DNA from: JANXSD01 sp038206385
Lineage (GTDB): Bacteria; Bacteroidota; Bacteroidia; AKYH767-A; OLB10
Direction of reading: 5' to 3'
NCBI GenBank assembly: GCA_038206385.1
Contig: JBBRAW010000069.1
Span: 1-18,416, forward strand
DNA: 18,416 nt
In this document: in pieces, positions 6,797-15,470 of the stretch
Layout: each line of letters opens with the position of its first letter
Numbering within the stretch: position 1 is the stretch's first letter
Made by a program: the position numbers and the translations under genes
The notes under the pieces: generated by a model
Told to the model about the DNA's origin: nothing
Seen by the model: only the letters and a program-made list of their open reading frames with translations
Database searches by the model: none

Positions 6797-8230
6797 TTAT
6801 CTTTTCTTTCCACCCAGACCAACTGGACTTCCTACACGTGCCATTGCACAACGGAATCCTAACCAATCGGTACTTTGATTTTCATCAAGGAAACGGCGAG
6901 CACCTGGTGTCATGTAATAAGCACGATCTTTCCAAGAACCACCTTTTACTACACGAGCCTTATCATCAATTAAAGTAGATGTTCCAGAATTGTATAGTGT
7001 ATAATCTGGCTCATCACCATCTTGATAGTTGATGTTATCGGCTTTTTGGTAATTACGACGTGTTGATGCTTCAGCTTCTGTCACATCACGTAATTGAACA
7101 CGACCTAAGCTATCTTTTTCAGCAATTGCACCTTCATCATCGGTAACTTGAGTTTTATAAACGTTACCACGGAATGATCTAAAATCTGTTACATCTTCAT
7201 GAGATAAGGGACGATACACATCCATTACCCATTCTGCTACGTTACCAGCCATGTTATACAAACCGTAATCGTTAGGTACATAAGAGTAAACGGGAGCAGT
7301 GATATCAGCGTTATCATTCAGTCGACCTGCAACTCCCATATTATCACCTCGTCCACGTTTGAAGTTTGCAAGCATTTCTCCTTGCCATTTATCTTCAGGA
7401 TTACGAACACTGTGTCCATTCCAAGGGTATAATTTACGTTCGTTTACGTTTTCATAAACTGTATTTCCAATTAAACCCAAGGCTCCAAATTCCCATTCTG
7501 CTTCTGTTGGGAGACGATAGCGTGGCAATAAAATACCATCTTCCATACGCACTTTACGTGTATCGTTATTAGGATTAAGATCTTTCAATGGGCTTTTTAC
7601 TAAACCTTCATACTGACCTGCTAGGTACGCATCAGTGTTAAAGTTATCCTCGTTCACCTGAGCAGGATTCACACGAAGAATACCTTCGCGAATAAGAATT
7701 TGTTCGTTTACACGATCTGTACGCCAAGCGCAAAAATCACTTGCTTGTAACCAATTTACACCTACTACTGGATAATCTTTGAACGCTGGGTGACGTAAAT
7801 AATGCTCAATATAAGGTTCGTTAAATGCTAAACGATCACGCCATACTAGCGTATCTGGAAGTGCTTTACGATAAACCTCTGGGTAATCCGTTCCAAAAAC
7901 GCGATTTAACCAATAAAGGTATTCTAGCCAATGAACATTAGCAACCTCTGTTTCATCGAGGTAATAAGAGGAAACTGTAGCACGACGAGGCATGTTGTCC
8001 CAATCATGAACTACTTCTTCTTCGGTGCGGCCCATTGTAAATGTACCACCTTCGATAAGTACCAACCCAGGACCAGTTTCCTGCTCGCTATAATTGACAA
8101 CTTCGAAGCCGCCGTTTTTCTCATTATTATAATCCCAACCTGTTGACGAGGACTTATCCTTCGGTGAACAAGCGGTAAAAATCATCATTCCTAAACTAAG
8201 AACGGGAAGCAAATGATTTTTAACTTTCAT
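6797..8230 (-). CDS. gldJ: Gliding motility / T9SS lipoprotein GldJ
   Basis: The protein is 477 residues from the ATG at 8228-8230; an in-frame TTG at 8257 would add nine residues ahead of the signal peptide and is less likely. It begins with a lipoprotein signal, MKVKNHLLPVLSLGMMIFTAC, with the lipidated Cys at position 21. A TGWD segment follows, and then a formylglycine-generating-enzyme-like (SUMF1) fold marked by PGLVLIEGGTFTMG, DETEVAN, YPVVGVNWLQA, RLPTEAEWEFGA, NMAGNVAEWVMD and a C-terminal GFRCAM. These features and the nearby porU/porV fit GldJ better than its paralogue GldK. In Flavobacterium GldJ is an outer-membrane lipoprotein that stabilises GldK and is needed for gliding and T9SS function; it is not expected to act as an enzyme. 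It lies 41 bases downstream of the porP-type gene, so an operon is likely. It seems somewhat shorter than the Flavobacterium protein, from memory. Confidence 0.85.
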   Translation of the reverse strand: MKVKNHLLPVLSLGMMIFTACSPKDKSSSTGWDYNNEKNGGFEVVNYSEQETGPGLVLIEGGTFTMGRTEEEVVHDWDNMPRRATVSSYYLDETEVANVHWLEYLYWLNRVFGTDYPEVYRKALPDTLVWRDRLAFNEPYIEHYLRHPAFKDYPVVGVNWLQASDFCAWRTDRVNEQILIREGILRVNPAQVNEDNFNTDAYLAGQYEGLVKSPLKDLNPNNDTRKVRMEDGILLPRYRLPTEAEWEFGALGLIGNTVYENVNERKLYPWNGHSVRNPEDKWQGEMLANFKRGRGDNMGVAGRLNDNADITAPVYSYVPNDYGLYNMAGNVAEWVMDVYRPLSHEDVTDFRSFRGNVYKTQVTDDEGAIAEKDSLGRVQLRDVTEAEASTRRNYQKADNINYQDGDEPDYTLYNSGTSTLIDDKARVVKGGSWKDRAYYMTPGARRFLDENQSTDWLGFRCAMARVGSPVGLGGKKR

Positions 8231-8271
8231 GTGTGTAAGCTTTTTTAGGGAGGACAAATATGCACAAATAA

Positions 8272-9282
8272 CTAAAAACTAGGACAAGATATTGCACGGA
8301 ATCTTTTCTTTTTTGGATGACATTCAAATTGGAGACCTAAACTTAACTCATGTGAGCCGCCTGTTGAATTACTTAATTTCGATACTGTTACGTCATAACT
8401 ATAGCCAAATTTGAAGATACCTTTTTGGATTCCAATTAAGGCAATAAATGAGTCGCTTGAGATGAAATTACCTTTGCCAAAGTTACCACGGTACCATAAA
8501 CCACCCACAATTGGTGAGTGAAGCACGTACATACCGAAGTTAATTTGATTAAAGGAAGCTTGTTGCTGATATAATAAATTGGGCGATATGAAAGTTCCAT
8601 CGTCCTTATCAATACGACCACGATAACCACCACCAGATCCTTCTCCAATAGGAATTAATGCACCAATATGAGCTGTGATTTTCATTGGTAATTTACTGGT
8701 ACCTTTTACGATAAACGCTTCATCGGGCTGGGTCATGTGATTTACAGCAAGACCACCATACACTTTGCTTGTATATGCTAGTACTCCTGCTGAGAAATCG
8801 GTATAATGCCTTGATTCTTTTGGTCTTGTTTCTTGTGTTTCATAAACAAAACCATAACGGGGATCAATCATATCACCGAACGTTAGTTTATCGAAATCCA
8901 ATTTTTTCTGAACATACGTTCCTTGTAATCCAAAGCGCATTGAAAATTTACGGTTGATATTAAGCTGATAAGCATACATCGCGCTTATATTTGTGGTGGC
9001 AATTGTGCCTTCACCGGCTTTATCATTTAAAACCAACAAGCCTAATCCTCCGTTTATACCATCAAAATGCTGATCATAAGATGCACTTGTAGTAATGTAA
9101 GTTTCTTTGAGAGCAGGCCACTGATTACGGTAGTTAATGCCGACACGAGGACATCTTGCAGATCCAGCGAAGGCTGGATTCAAGTATAAAGGATTTGCAT
9201 AGAATTGTGTGAATTGAGGATCCTGAGCCTCCGACACCAAACTAAAACCAATAAATACACACAGGAGCAGTCGCTTAAGCAT
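8272..9282 (-). CDS. porP: PorP/SprF family type IX secretion outer-membrane protein
   Basis: This 336-residue protein has a signal peptide (MLKRLLLCVFIGFSLVSEAQ) followed by the family hallmark DPQFTQFYANPLYLNPAFAGS. It continues as alternating amphipathic strands consistent with an outer-membrane beta barrel and ends in a basic, Cys-containing tail, KKKRFRAISCPSF, seen in PorP/SprF proteins. Members work with T9SS: PorP belongs to the core gene set and SprF assists export of the adhesin SprB. Bacteroidota genomes carry many paralogues, so orthology to PorP itself is not certain. Start at ATG 9280-9282, end at TAG. gldJ follows 41 bases downstream. In the por gene order, PorP is classically followed by the SUMF1-like lipoprotein GldK/PorK; here GldJ takes that place. 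Confidence 0.88.
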   Translation of the reverse strand: MLKRLLLCVFIGFSLVSEAQDPQFTQFYANPLYLNPAFAGSARCPRVGINYRNQWPALKETYITTSASYDQHFDGINGGLGLLVLNDKAGEGTIATTNISAMYAYQLNINRKFSMRFGLQGTYVQKKLDFDKLTFGDMIDPRYGFVYETQETRPKESRHYTDFSAGVLAYTSKVYGGLAVNHMTQPDEAFIVKGTSKLPMKITAHIGALIPIGEGSGGGYRGRIDKDDGTFISPNLLYQQQASFNQINFGMYVLHSPIVGGLWYRGNFGKGNFISSDSFIALIGIQKGIFKFGYSYDVTVSKLSNSTGGSHELSLGLQFECHPKKKRFRAISCPSF

Positions 9283-9501
9283 AACGGATACTTTTATATA
9301 ATCGAGTTATACGGAGAGTCATAAATTTGTTACACTTATTTGATCCTAATTGAGACAATTCTTGCAATATTTACAAACCAAAAACGTTCATTCGCTGTTT
9401 GGTTGAAACATCAAAGATGTAAAATCCATTAAACTTATGAGCACAAATTTAATTTTTTTGTTTCTTAAAATAGCATAAAAAAGCATAAATCTTACGAAGG
9501 A
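9283..9501. other. Divergent intergenic region between porP-type gene and porU
   Basis: This 219-base AT-rich region must hold the control signals for both T9SS transcripts. A plus-strand TAAATTTG at 9322-9329 fits the -7 box TAnnTTTG and could start a porU transcript with a leader of about 165 bases. No convincing -7 box was found for the porP-type gene. No hairpin or riboswitch was recognised. Confidence 0.4.
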
Positions 9502-12500
9502 ATGACTTCATCTTTAAATTTTACCTCACAAATACCTCTGTTCTCCTCTAAAATGAAGTTGGTCTTTTATTTGTCAATATTTCTTTTGGTGGGCACCATT
9601 CAAGCCCAAAGCGATCGAATAATTCTTAATTGGGATCCGATTTCAAATTCTTCTATTGAAGGAATTCACCTTTCTTTTAACGGAGCACAGTACAAAAATG
9701 ATACAGGATTTCTTCCATGGTATGTAAAACAAATAAATGGTCAGGTTGGCACGAATGCGACTATTTTGGAACCTCAATATCAAGAATTAACAGCTGAGGA
9801 GTTGAAATCCAAATTTGTTTCCTTGGATAATACACCTGTTATCACCTCCGAAATGGTTATAGAAAGGAAATCTAGTTCCACTTTAGTATCAATCCTTCCC
9901 TTTCGTTTAAACCCAATCACCAATAAGATTGAGAAATTAATCAGTTTCCGATTAAATCTCTCCAAATCACCAAATATCAATTCTGCACAGCGATCTACTG
10001 TACGTGTTTATGCACCTAATTCTATTCTTTCCACTGGAACATGGTATAAAATCGGCCTAACCGATGATGGCGTTTATAAAGTATCGTATGATTTTTTACG
10101 CGAATTAGGAATCTCATCGAATGATATTAATGGCACTACACTTAGACTATTTGGTAATGGCGGTGGAATGGTTCCAACTTTAAATAGCATTCCACGTGCT
10201 GATGACCTCCAGGAAAATGCGATAAAAATTATTGATGTTGATAATAACGGAAGTTTTAACGAAGGTGATTATTTTCTTTTCTATGGTCAAGGTCCTGATA
10301 GGTGGTCTTATTCTCCAACAGAAAAAAGGTATAATCATATTAAAAATCTTTTTTCTGATACTACTTATTACTTCATCACATTTGATGGTGGAACAGGTGC
10401 TGCTAAAAGGGTAGGATCAACATCCACCCTCTCAGGTCCAGCGAATCGAACCGTAACTAGTTTTATAGATAGGGCATTTCATGAAGAAGATAAAAGTAAC
10501 TTTATTAAATCTGGGAGAAATTGGTACGGTGAAGTTTTTGATGTATCCTTAAGTCAGAATTTTTCTTTTCAATTTCCAGATTTAATTCCTGGGAATGCTT
10601 CGTTAAAATCAAGTGTTATTGCACGAACAACTTATGATTTTGGCACCGTCTACAGTAAGTTTCTTGTCAATTATAATAATGCAACTATATTAACACAAAA
10701 TATTCCTAATGTATCCACCAACTATACCGATGCTTTTGGAAATTCCAATGTTCAATTCAAAACATTTTATGCAAGTTCACCAGCAATAAATTTAAACTAT
10801 GTTTTCCAACCTTATAATTCTAATTCATCTGGTTGGCTAGATTATATTTCGATAAATGTTAATCGCAGCTTATCAGTTTCTGGTGGGCTATTAATGTTTA
10901 GAGATCTCGACACTTTGAATATATCAAGTATAAGTCGTTATGTAATCAATAATGCGAAAAACGGATTAACATTATGGAATGTTAATTCACCAACAACCGT
11001 TTTGCAACAAGATTTTTTATTGAATGGAAATAGTTTGGAATTTATTCAAAACCTTGGTGCAGGAGCTTCATCGGAATACATTTTATTTGATGAAAATAAT
11101 TTTAAGATCGCTGATAAATTCGGCAAAATCGAAAATCAAAATTTACATGCGTTAGGATTAACTCCAACTGACATGATAATTGTATCGGCGAGTGAATTTA
11201 TGGATCAAGCAAATAGGTTAGCTGATTTCCATCGTACACACGATCATCTTACAGTGGGGGTTGCATCGTTGCCACAAGTGTTTAATGAATTTTCGAGTGG
11301 TGCTCGTGACGTTTCTTCAATCCGTGATTTTGCGAAAATGTTTTATGATCGTGCATTGCCGTCTTCTTTACCTCGCTATTTATTATTGATGGGCGATGGT
11401 TCGTACGATTTGAAAAACAGGATTAATGGAAACACTAATTTCATTCCTACATTTCAATCTGAAAATTCACTTGCAGTAATTTCCTCGTATACGTCGGATG
11501 ATTTTTACGGGATGATGGACGACAATGAAGGAACCTTACAAAATGCGGAACTCATCGACTTAGGAGTAGGAAGATTACCGGTAAAAAATACCGATGAAGC
11601 AACCGCAGTAGTTGATAAAATTATTTCGTATTCTACTCCCGGAACCGCCACAGATCCTACTAGTTGTGAAGGAACTAGTACAGGACGTTTAGGCGATTGG
11701 CGCAATGTATTATGCTTCATTGCTGATGATCAAGATTACAATTTACATTTCAATCAAAGTGAAGACATTTTAAATACTGTAAAAGCTGCACATCCAGTTT
11801 ACAACATCGATCAAATTGTACTTGATTCTTATCAACAAGTTAGTACACCTGGTGGTTCACGATATCCAGAGGTGAATGATGCCATCAACAAACGTGTAGA
11901 AAAAGGAGCATTGTTAATGAACTATACTGGTCATGGTGGAGAGATAGGCTGGGCTGCAGAAGCGATCTTAGATATCCCCATGATAAATGCATGGCAAAAC
12001 ACAAATAAGCTTCCATTATTTATTACTGCAACATGTGAATTTAGTCGGTTTGATGATCCATTAAGAACATCAGCAGGCGAATTAATTTTGCTTAACAGCC
12101 ATGGTGGTGGATGTGCTTTACTTACTACAGTAAGGTTAGCTTTTGCAAATGAAAACAAAGCGATTAATTTGCGAATGATGGAATATATGTTTACTCCACT
12201 TAATGGTGAGATGCCAAGGATTGGAGATATACAACGTTTATCCAAAAGAGATCAACCATATAATAGAATAGTGACGTTATTGGGAGACCCAGCTATGCGT
12301 TTAGCTTATCCAAAATATAACGTACAAACGGTTGCGATTGAAAAAACCGGGACCTCCATTGCGGCGGATACACTTTCTGCGTTAAGTAAAATTACCATTA
12401 GGGGTAAAGTTACAGATGGCACAGGAAATACGCTTACTGGATTTAATGGCGTCGTATTTACCACCATTTTCGATAAGTCGACAGAAGTTAAAACGTTAGT

Positions 12501-13407
12501 AAATGACAATACAGGAAAAGATCAAAGTGTATTAGATAGTTTTCCTCTCAGAAAAAATGTTTTGTATCGAGGAAAGGCAAGTGTTAAAAATGGAATCTTT
12601 ACGAATAATTTTATTGTTCCTCGTGATATCTCTTACAAATATGGAAGTGGACGATTAAGTTTCTATGCAAATACTGATGTAGATGATGCCAATGGTTATG
12701 ATGAAAGTTTCACAATTGGGGGTGCTGCCGATAGTAGTTTGAATGATGCTGTTGGTCCCGACGTTCGACTTTACATGAACGATGAAAAATTTGTTTTTGG
12801 CGGACTAACAAATGCTAATCCTAGTATTTATGCAATTTTATTTGACTCTAGTGGAATTAATACCGTTGGTAATGGCATTGGTCATGATATTACTGCACAA
12901 CTAGATAATGAGCCTCAGAAGCTATATGTGCTGAATGATTTTTACGAATCAAATTTGGACAGTTATCAGAAAGGTCAGGTGATTTATAAATTATCAAAAC
13001 TTAGTGAAGGTCCTCATACCATAAAGTTTAAAGCATGGGACATTAACAATAATTCTACTGAAAGAACCACTGAATTTATCGTGAGTGCATCTGCTCAATT
13101 AGCCTTAGACCATGTTTTAAATTACCCCAATCCATTTACAACACATACTAGTTTTTTCTTTGAGCACAATGCAGCTTGTTCGGGAATGACAGTTCAAGTT
13201 CAAGTATTTACTGTTAGTGGAAAATTAGTGAAAACACTTGACACCTATATTATTAGCCAAGGATTTAGAAACACCTCTCTAGAGTGGGATGGCAAAGATG
13301 ACTTTGGTGATCAATTAGCTCGAGGAGTATATATTTACAAACTCAAAGTAAGAACAGCGGAAGGCGAAACGGCTCAAAAGATGGAGCGTTTAGTAATCCT
13401 ACGTTAA
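9502..13407 (+). CDS. porU: Type IX secretion system sortase PorU (C25 gingipain-like)
   Basis: A protein of up to 1301 residues. PorU is a cell-surface cysteine protease that cuts off the C-terminal sorting signal of T9SS cargo and attaches cargo to anionic lipopolysaccharide. The N-terminal part carries a signal peptide, MKLVFYLSIFLLVGTIQAQ, starting at the ATG at 9553; the upstream ATG at 9502 follows AAGGA and would give a 17-residue longer n-region, so both starts are plausible. The peptidase C25 domain spans roughly 550-940, with the catalytic His in NYTGHGGE at residue 811 and the Cys in TATCEFSR at residue 845 (numbered from 9502). The C-terminus is a FlgD-like immunoglobulin fold with NYPNPF, VFTVSGKLVKTL, DGKDDFGD and GVYIYKLKV. 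It is longer than the Porphyromonas enzyme. porV follows 98 bases downstream. Confidence 0.95.
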   Translation: MTSSLNFTSQIPLFSSKMKLVFYLSIFLLVGTIQAQSDRIILNWDPISNSSIEGIHLSFNGAQYKNDTGFLPWYVKQINGQVGTNATILEPQYQELTAEELKSKFVSLDNTPVITSEMVIERKSSSTLVSILPFRLNPITNKIEKLISFRLNLSKSPNINSAQRSTVRVYAPNSILSTGTWYKIGLTDDGVYKVSYDFLRELGISSNDINGTTLRLFGNGGGMVPTLNSIPRADDLQENAIKIIDVDNNGSFNEGDYFLFYGQGPDRWSYSPTEKRYNHIKNLFSDTTYYFITFDGGTGAAKRVGSTSTLSGPANRTVTSFIDRAFHEEDKSNFIKSGRNWYGEVFDVSLSQNFSFQFPDLIPGNASLKSSVIARTTYDFGTVYSKFLVNYNNATILTQNIPNVSTNYTDAFGNSNVQFKTFYASSPAINLNYVFQPYNSNSSGWLDYISINVNRSLSVSGGLLMFRDLDTLNISSISRYVINNAKNGLTLWNVNSPTTVLQQDFLLNGNSLEFIQNLGAGASSEYILFDENNFKIADKFGKIENQNLHALGLTPTDMIIVSASEFMDQANRLADFHRTHDHLTVGVASLPQVFNEFSSGARDVSSIRDFAKMFYDRALPSSLPRYLLLMGDGSYDLKNRINGNTNFIPTFQSENSLAVISSYTSDDFYGMMDDNEGTLQNAELIDLGVGRLPVKNTDEATAVVDKIISYSTPGTATDPTSCEGTSTGRLGDWRNVLCFIADDQDYNLHFNQSEDILNTVKAAHPVYNIDQIVLDSYQQVSTPGGSRYPEVNDAINKRVEKGALLMNYTGHGGEIGWAAEAILDIPMINAWQNTNKLPLFITATCEFSRFDDPLRTSAGELILLNSHGGGCALLTTVRLAFANENKAINLRMMEYMFTPLNGEMPRIGDIQRLSKRDQPYNRIVTLLGDPAMRLAYPKYNVQTVAIEKTGTSIAADTLSALSKITIRGKVTDGTGNTLTGFNGVVFTTIFDKSTEVKTLVNDNTGKDQSVLDSFPLRKNVLYRGKASVKNGIFTNNFIVPRDISYKYGSGRLSFYANTDVDDANGYDESFTIGGAADSSLNDAVGPDVRLYMNDEKFVFGGLTNANPSIYAILFDSSGINTVGNGIGHDITAQLDNEPQKLYVLNDFYESNLDSYQKGQVIYKLSKLSEGPHTIKFKAWDINNNSTERTTEFIVSASAQLALDHVLNYPNPFTTHTSFFFEHNAACSGMTVQVQVFTVSGKLVKTLDTYIISQGFRNTSLEWDGKDDFGDQLARGVYIYKLKVRTAEGETAQKMERLVILR

Positions 13408-13443
13408 CACCCTAATACGTAACCTTTAAACATCATTTATCGT

Positions 13444-13451
13444 TATATTTG
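13444..13451 (+). promoter_or_regulatory. -7 box of a probable porV promoter
   Basis: TATATTTG matches TAnnTTTG exactly and lies 54 bases before the porV ATG in the porU-porV gap. The -33 position has only an imperfect CTTT around 13424-13427. It suggests porV-ispF can be transcribed independently of porU. Confidence 0.45.
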
Positions 13452-13505
13452 CGACCTTCCTTTCAGAAATTAGAACTAGTTTTTGAAAGGTAATAATTAC
13501 AAAAA

Positions 13506-14723
13506 ATGAACAGAATCACGCAACAATTCCTTGTACTACTGGCTTTTACCATTCTTGGAAGCCGTGCTGCTAATGCACAAAATGCCGATAATTCAAATTT
13601 ATTGGGACAGATAAACACCATTACAACAGCAGTTCCATTTCTATTAATTTCCCCCGATGCACGTGCTGGCGGCATGGGTGATCAAGGTGTTGCTTCTGCT
13701 CCTGACGCTAATTCTCTTCATTGGAATGCAGCAAAGTATGCGTTCATCGATAAGAAATCAGGGGTTTCATTGTCCTACACTCCTTGGCTAAAGGCATTAG
13801 TGAATGATATGTTCATTGGATACTTATCAGGATATACAAAAATTAAAAAAGATCAAGTAATTGCTGGAGCTTTCCGTTATTTTTCGTTGGGTAATATCAC
13901 CTTTACGGATAATCAAGGATCTACAATTCGTGATTTTAAGCCGAGTGAATTCTCCTTCGACTTCGCATATTCAAGAAAGTTGAGTGATAATTTATCTGGT
14001 GGTATTGCATTAAGATGGATACATTCGAATCTTACTGGTGGTACTTCGGTAGAAGGTGCTGACTCAAAAGCAGGAAATTCTGTTGCAGCAGATATCAGTA
14101 TTTATTATCAGAAAGACATTAAAGTAGGTGGTAAAGATGCCGTTTTCTCTAGTGGAGTTAATATAAGTAATTTAGGTTCTAAAATTTCTTATACCAACAC
14201 AGGTACGAAAAATTTTATACCAGCAAATTTACGTCTAGGGCCAGGATTAAAATTGAAATTGAATGAATACAATGAGTTAGCTTTCAACTTGGATTTTAAC
14301 AAATTATTAGTGCCTACTCCACCTATTTATTCTGATAGTTTAGATAAAAATAATGGTCAAATTATTTCTTATGGTAAAGATCCTAATGTAAGTGTTCCAG
14401 CAGGAATATTTCAATCATTTAGTGATGCTCCAGGTGGAGGAAAAGAAGAGTTGAAAGAAGTTAACATTGGCTTTGGAATGGAATATTGGTATGATAAACA
14501 ATTTGCTTTCCGCGGCGGATATTTTTATGAGAATAAACTAAAAGGTAACCGTAAATATTTCACATTAGGTGCTGGCTTACGTTACAATGTATTTGGTTTA
14601 GATCTTGCCTACTTGATTCCTACTGATCAAAGAAATCCATTGGAAAACACGTTGCATTTTACACTTACATTCGACTTTGATGCTCTTGCAACAAAAAAGA
14701 GTAAAGACGATAGCGCAGAATAA
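13506..14723 (+). CDS. porV: Type IX secretion outer-membrane protein PorV (LptO)
   Basis: The 405-residue protein has a signal peptide ending in RAANAQ and then the PorV signature region PFLLISPDARAGGMGDQGVASAPDANSLHWNAAKYAF. It continues as a beta barrel of the FadL-like class, ending in alternating strands with a final aromatic-rich FTLTFDFD. PorV binds cargo C-terminal domains, carries them from the secretion pore to the PorU attachment complex, and is required for secretion of many type A cargo proteins. It directly follows porU, which is also the known arrangement in Flavobacterium, and lies 20 bases before ispF. The ATG at 13506 is preceded by an AT-rich leader with AGGT further upstream. 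Its length agrees with known PorV proteins of about 390-400 residues. Confidence 0.95.
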   Translation: MNRITQQFLVLLAFTILGSRAANAQNADNSNLLGQINTITTAVPFLLISPDARAGGMGDQGVASAPDANSLHWNAAKYAFIDKKSGVSLSYTPWLKALVNDMFIGYLSGYTKIKKDQVIAGAFRYFSLGNITFTDNQGSTIRDFKPSEFSFDFAYSRKLSDNLSGGIALRWIHSNLTGGTSVEGADSKAGNSVAADISIYYQKDIKVGGKDAVFSSGVNISNLGSKISYTNTGTKNFIPANLRLGPGLKLKLNEYNELAFNLDFNKLLVPTPPIYSDSLDKNNGQIISYGKDPNVSVPAGIFQSFSDAPGGGKEELKEVNIGFGMEYWYDKQFAFRGGYFYENKLKGNRKYFTLGAGLRYNVFGLDLAYLIPTDQRNPLENTLHFTLTFDFDALATKKSKDDSAE

Positions 14724-14743
14724 TTTTCGCGATTTAATTTATT

Positions 14744-15220
14744 ATGAAAATCAGGGTGGGCTTTGGATTTGATGTTCATCCTTTAAAAGAAGGATATACA
14801 CTTACATTAGGTGGTATAGTAATTCCTCATGAAAAAGGTGCTGTTGGTCATTCAGATGCAGATGTTTTAATTCATGCAATGTGTGATGCTTTATTAGGTG
14901 CTGCAGGATTAAAAGATATTGGATTTTATTTTCCTGATACATCTAACGAATTCAAAGGTATCGATAGTAAAATTTTACTTGCTCGTGTTGTTGATTTGAT
15001 TTCTCAAAAAGGTTTTTCTGTTGGAAATATAGATGCGTCACTTGTTTTAGAACGCCCGAAAATAAATCCATTCATCGATCAGATGAAAGCTGCTTTAGCA
15101 CCAATCCTACGCATCACAGAAGATGATATTTCTATCAAAGCAACAACCAACGAAAAACTTGGTTATGTTGGTAGAGAAGATGGCGTTTGTGCGTATGCTG
15201 TTGTATTGATTCACAATTAA
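14744..15220 (+). CDS. ispF: 2-C-methyl-D-erythritol 2,4-cyclodiphosphate synthase
   Basis: This 158-residue cytosolic enzyme of the MEP isoprenoid pathway converts CDP-methylerythritol 2-phosphate to methylerythritol 2,4-cyclodiphosphate with release of CMP. The zinc ligands are all present: Asp10 and His12 in GFDVH, and His44 in HSDADVLIH. The C-terminal ATTNEKLGYVGREDG matches the nucleotide-binding and catalytic Thr region. The length is normal. It starts 20 bases after the porV stop and is probably co-transcribed with it, an apparently non-functional but conserved-type neighbourhood. The MEP pathway is usual in Bacteroidota. No clear terminator follows; only a weak AT-rich inverted repeat occurs about 150 bases downstream. 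Confidence 0.97.
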   Translation: MKIRVGFGFDVHPLKEGYTLTLGGIVIPHEKGAVGHSDADVLIHAMCDALLGAAGLKDIGFYFPDTSNEFKGIDSKILLARVVDLISQKGFSVGNIDASLVLERPKINPFIDQMKAALAPILRITEDDISIKATTNEKLGYVGREDGVCAYAVVLIHN

Positions 15221-15470
15221 GAATTTAGATTCGTTAGCTTTTGGAATACGATTTTTAAAATCACTTTTTTATATTCTTTTCTCAGAAATTTCATTATTCA
15301 AAAATTAATTGATGCATTCGATATAGTGTTTTATTGTGTAGATTTAATTATTGGATATGAAATCAAAAATTTTACTATCGATAGAAAATTAGCCTGTTTA
15401 GATTTTAAAATTTGCTATTTGAAATTTCCTATTTTTAAGATACTTTTTAAATAATATTTCCACCAATTTG
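15221..15470. other. AT-rich region without genes between ispF and the interrupted surface-protein gene
   Basis: All frames are closed by frequent stops. One imperfect inverted repeat (15368-15379 against 15380-15390, a CTATCGATAG palindrome flanked by AATTTT/AAAATT with one bulged A) might serve as a weak bidirectional terminator between the converging genes. The region lies just past the truncated 3' end of the pseudogene, where a sorting domain would be expected, but I could not recognise decayed coding sequence in it. Confidence 0.4.

Noticed and set aside
11659..11679. Two ACTAGT hexamers within porU
   Set aside because: Two 6-base palindromes 15 bases apart within an uninterrupted domain are compatible with chance and do not mark an insertion.
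11931..12245. 104-codon open frame on the minus strand
   Set aside because: It lies antisense to the catalytic region of PorU and shows no recognisable domain; it is a shadow of the real gene.
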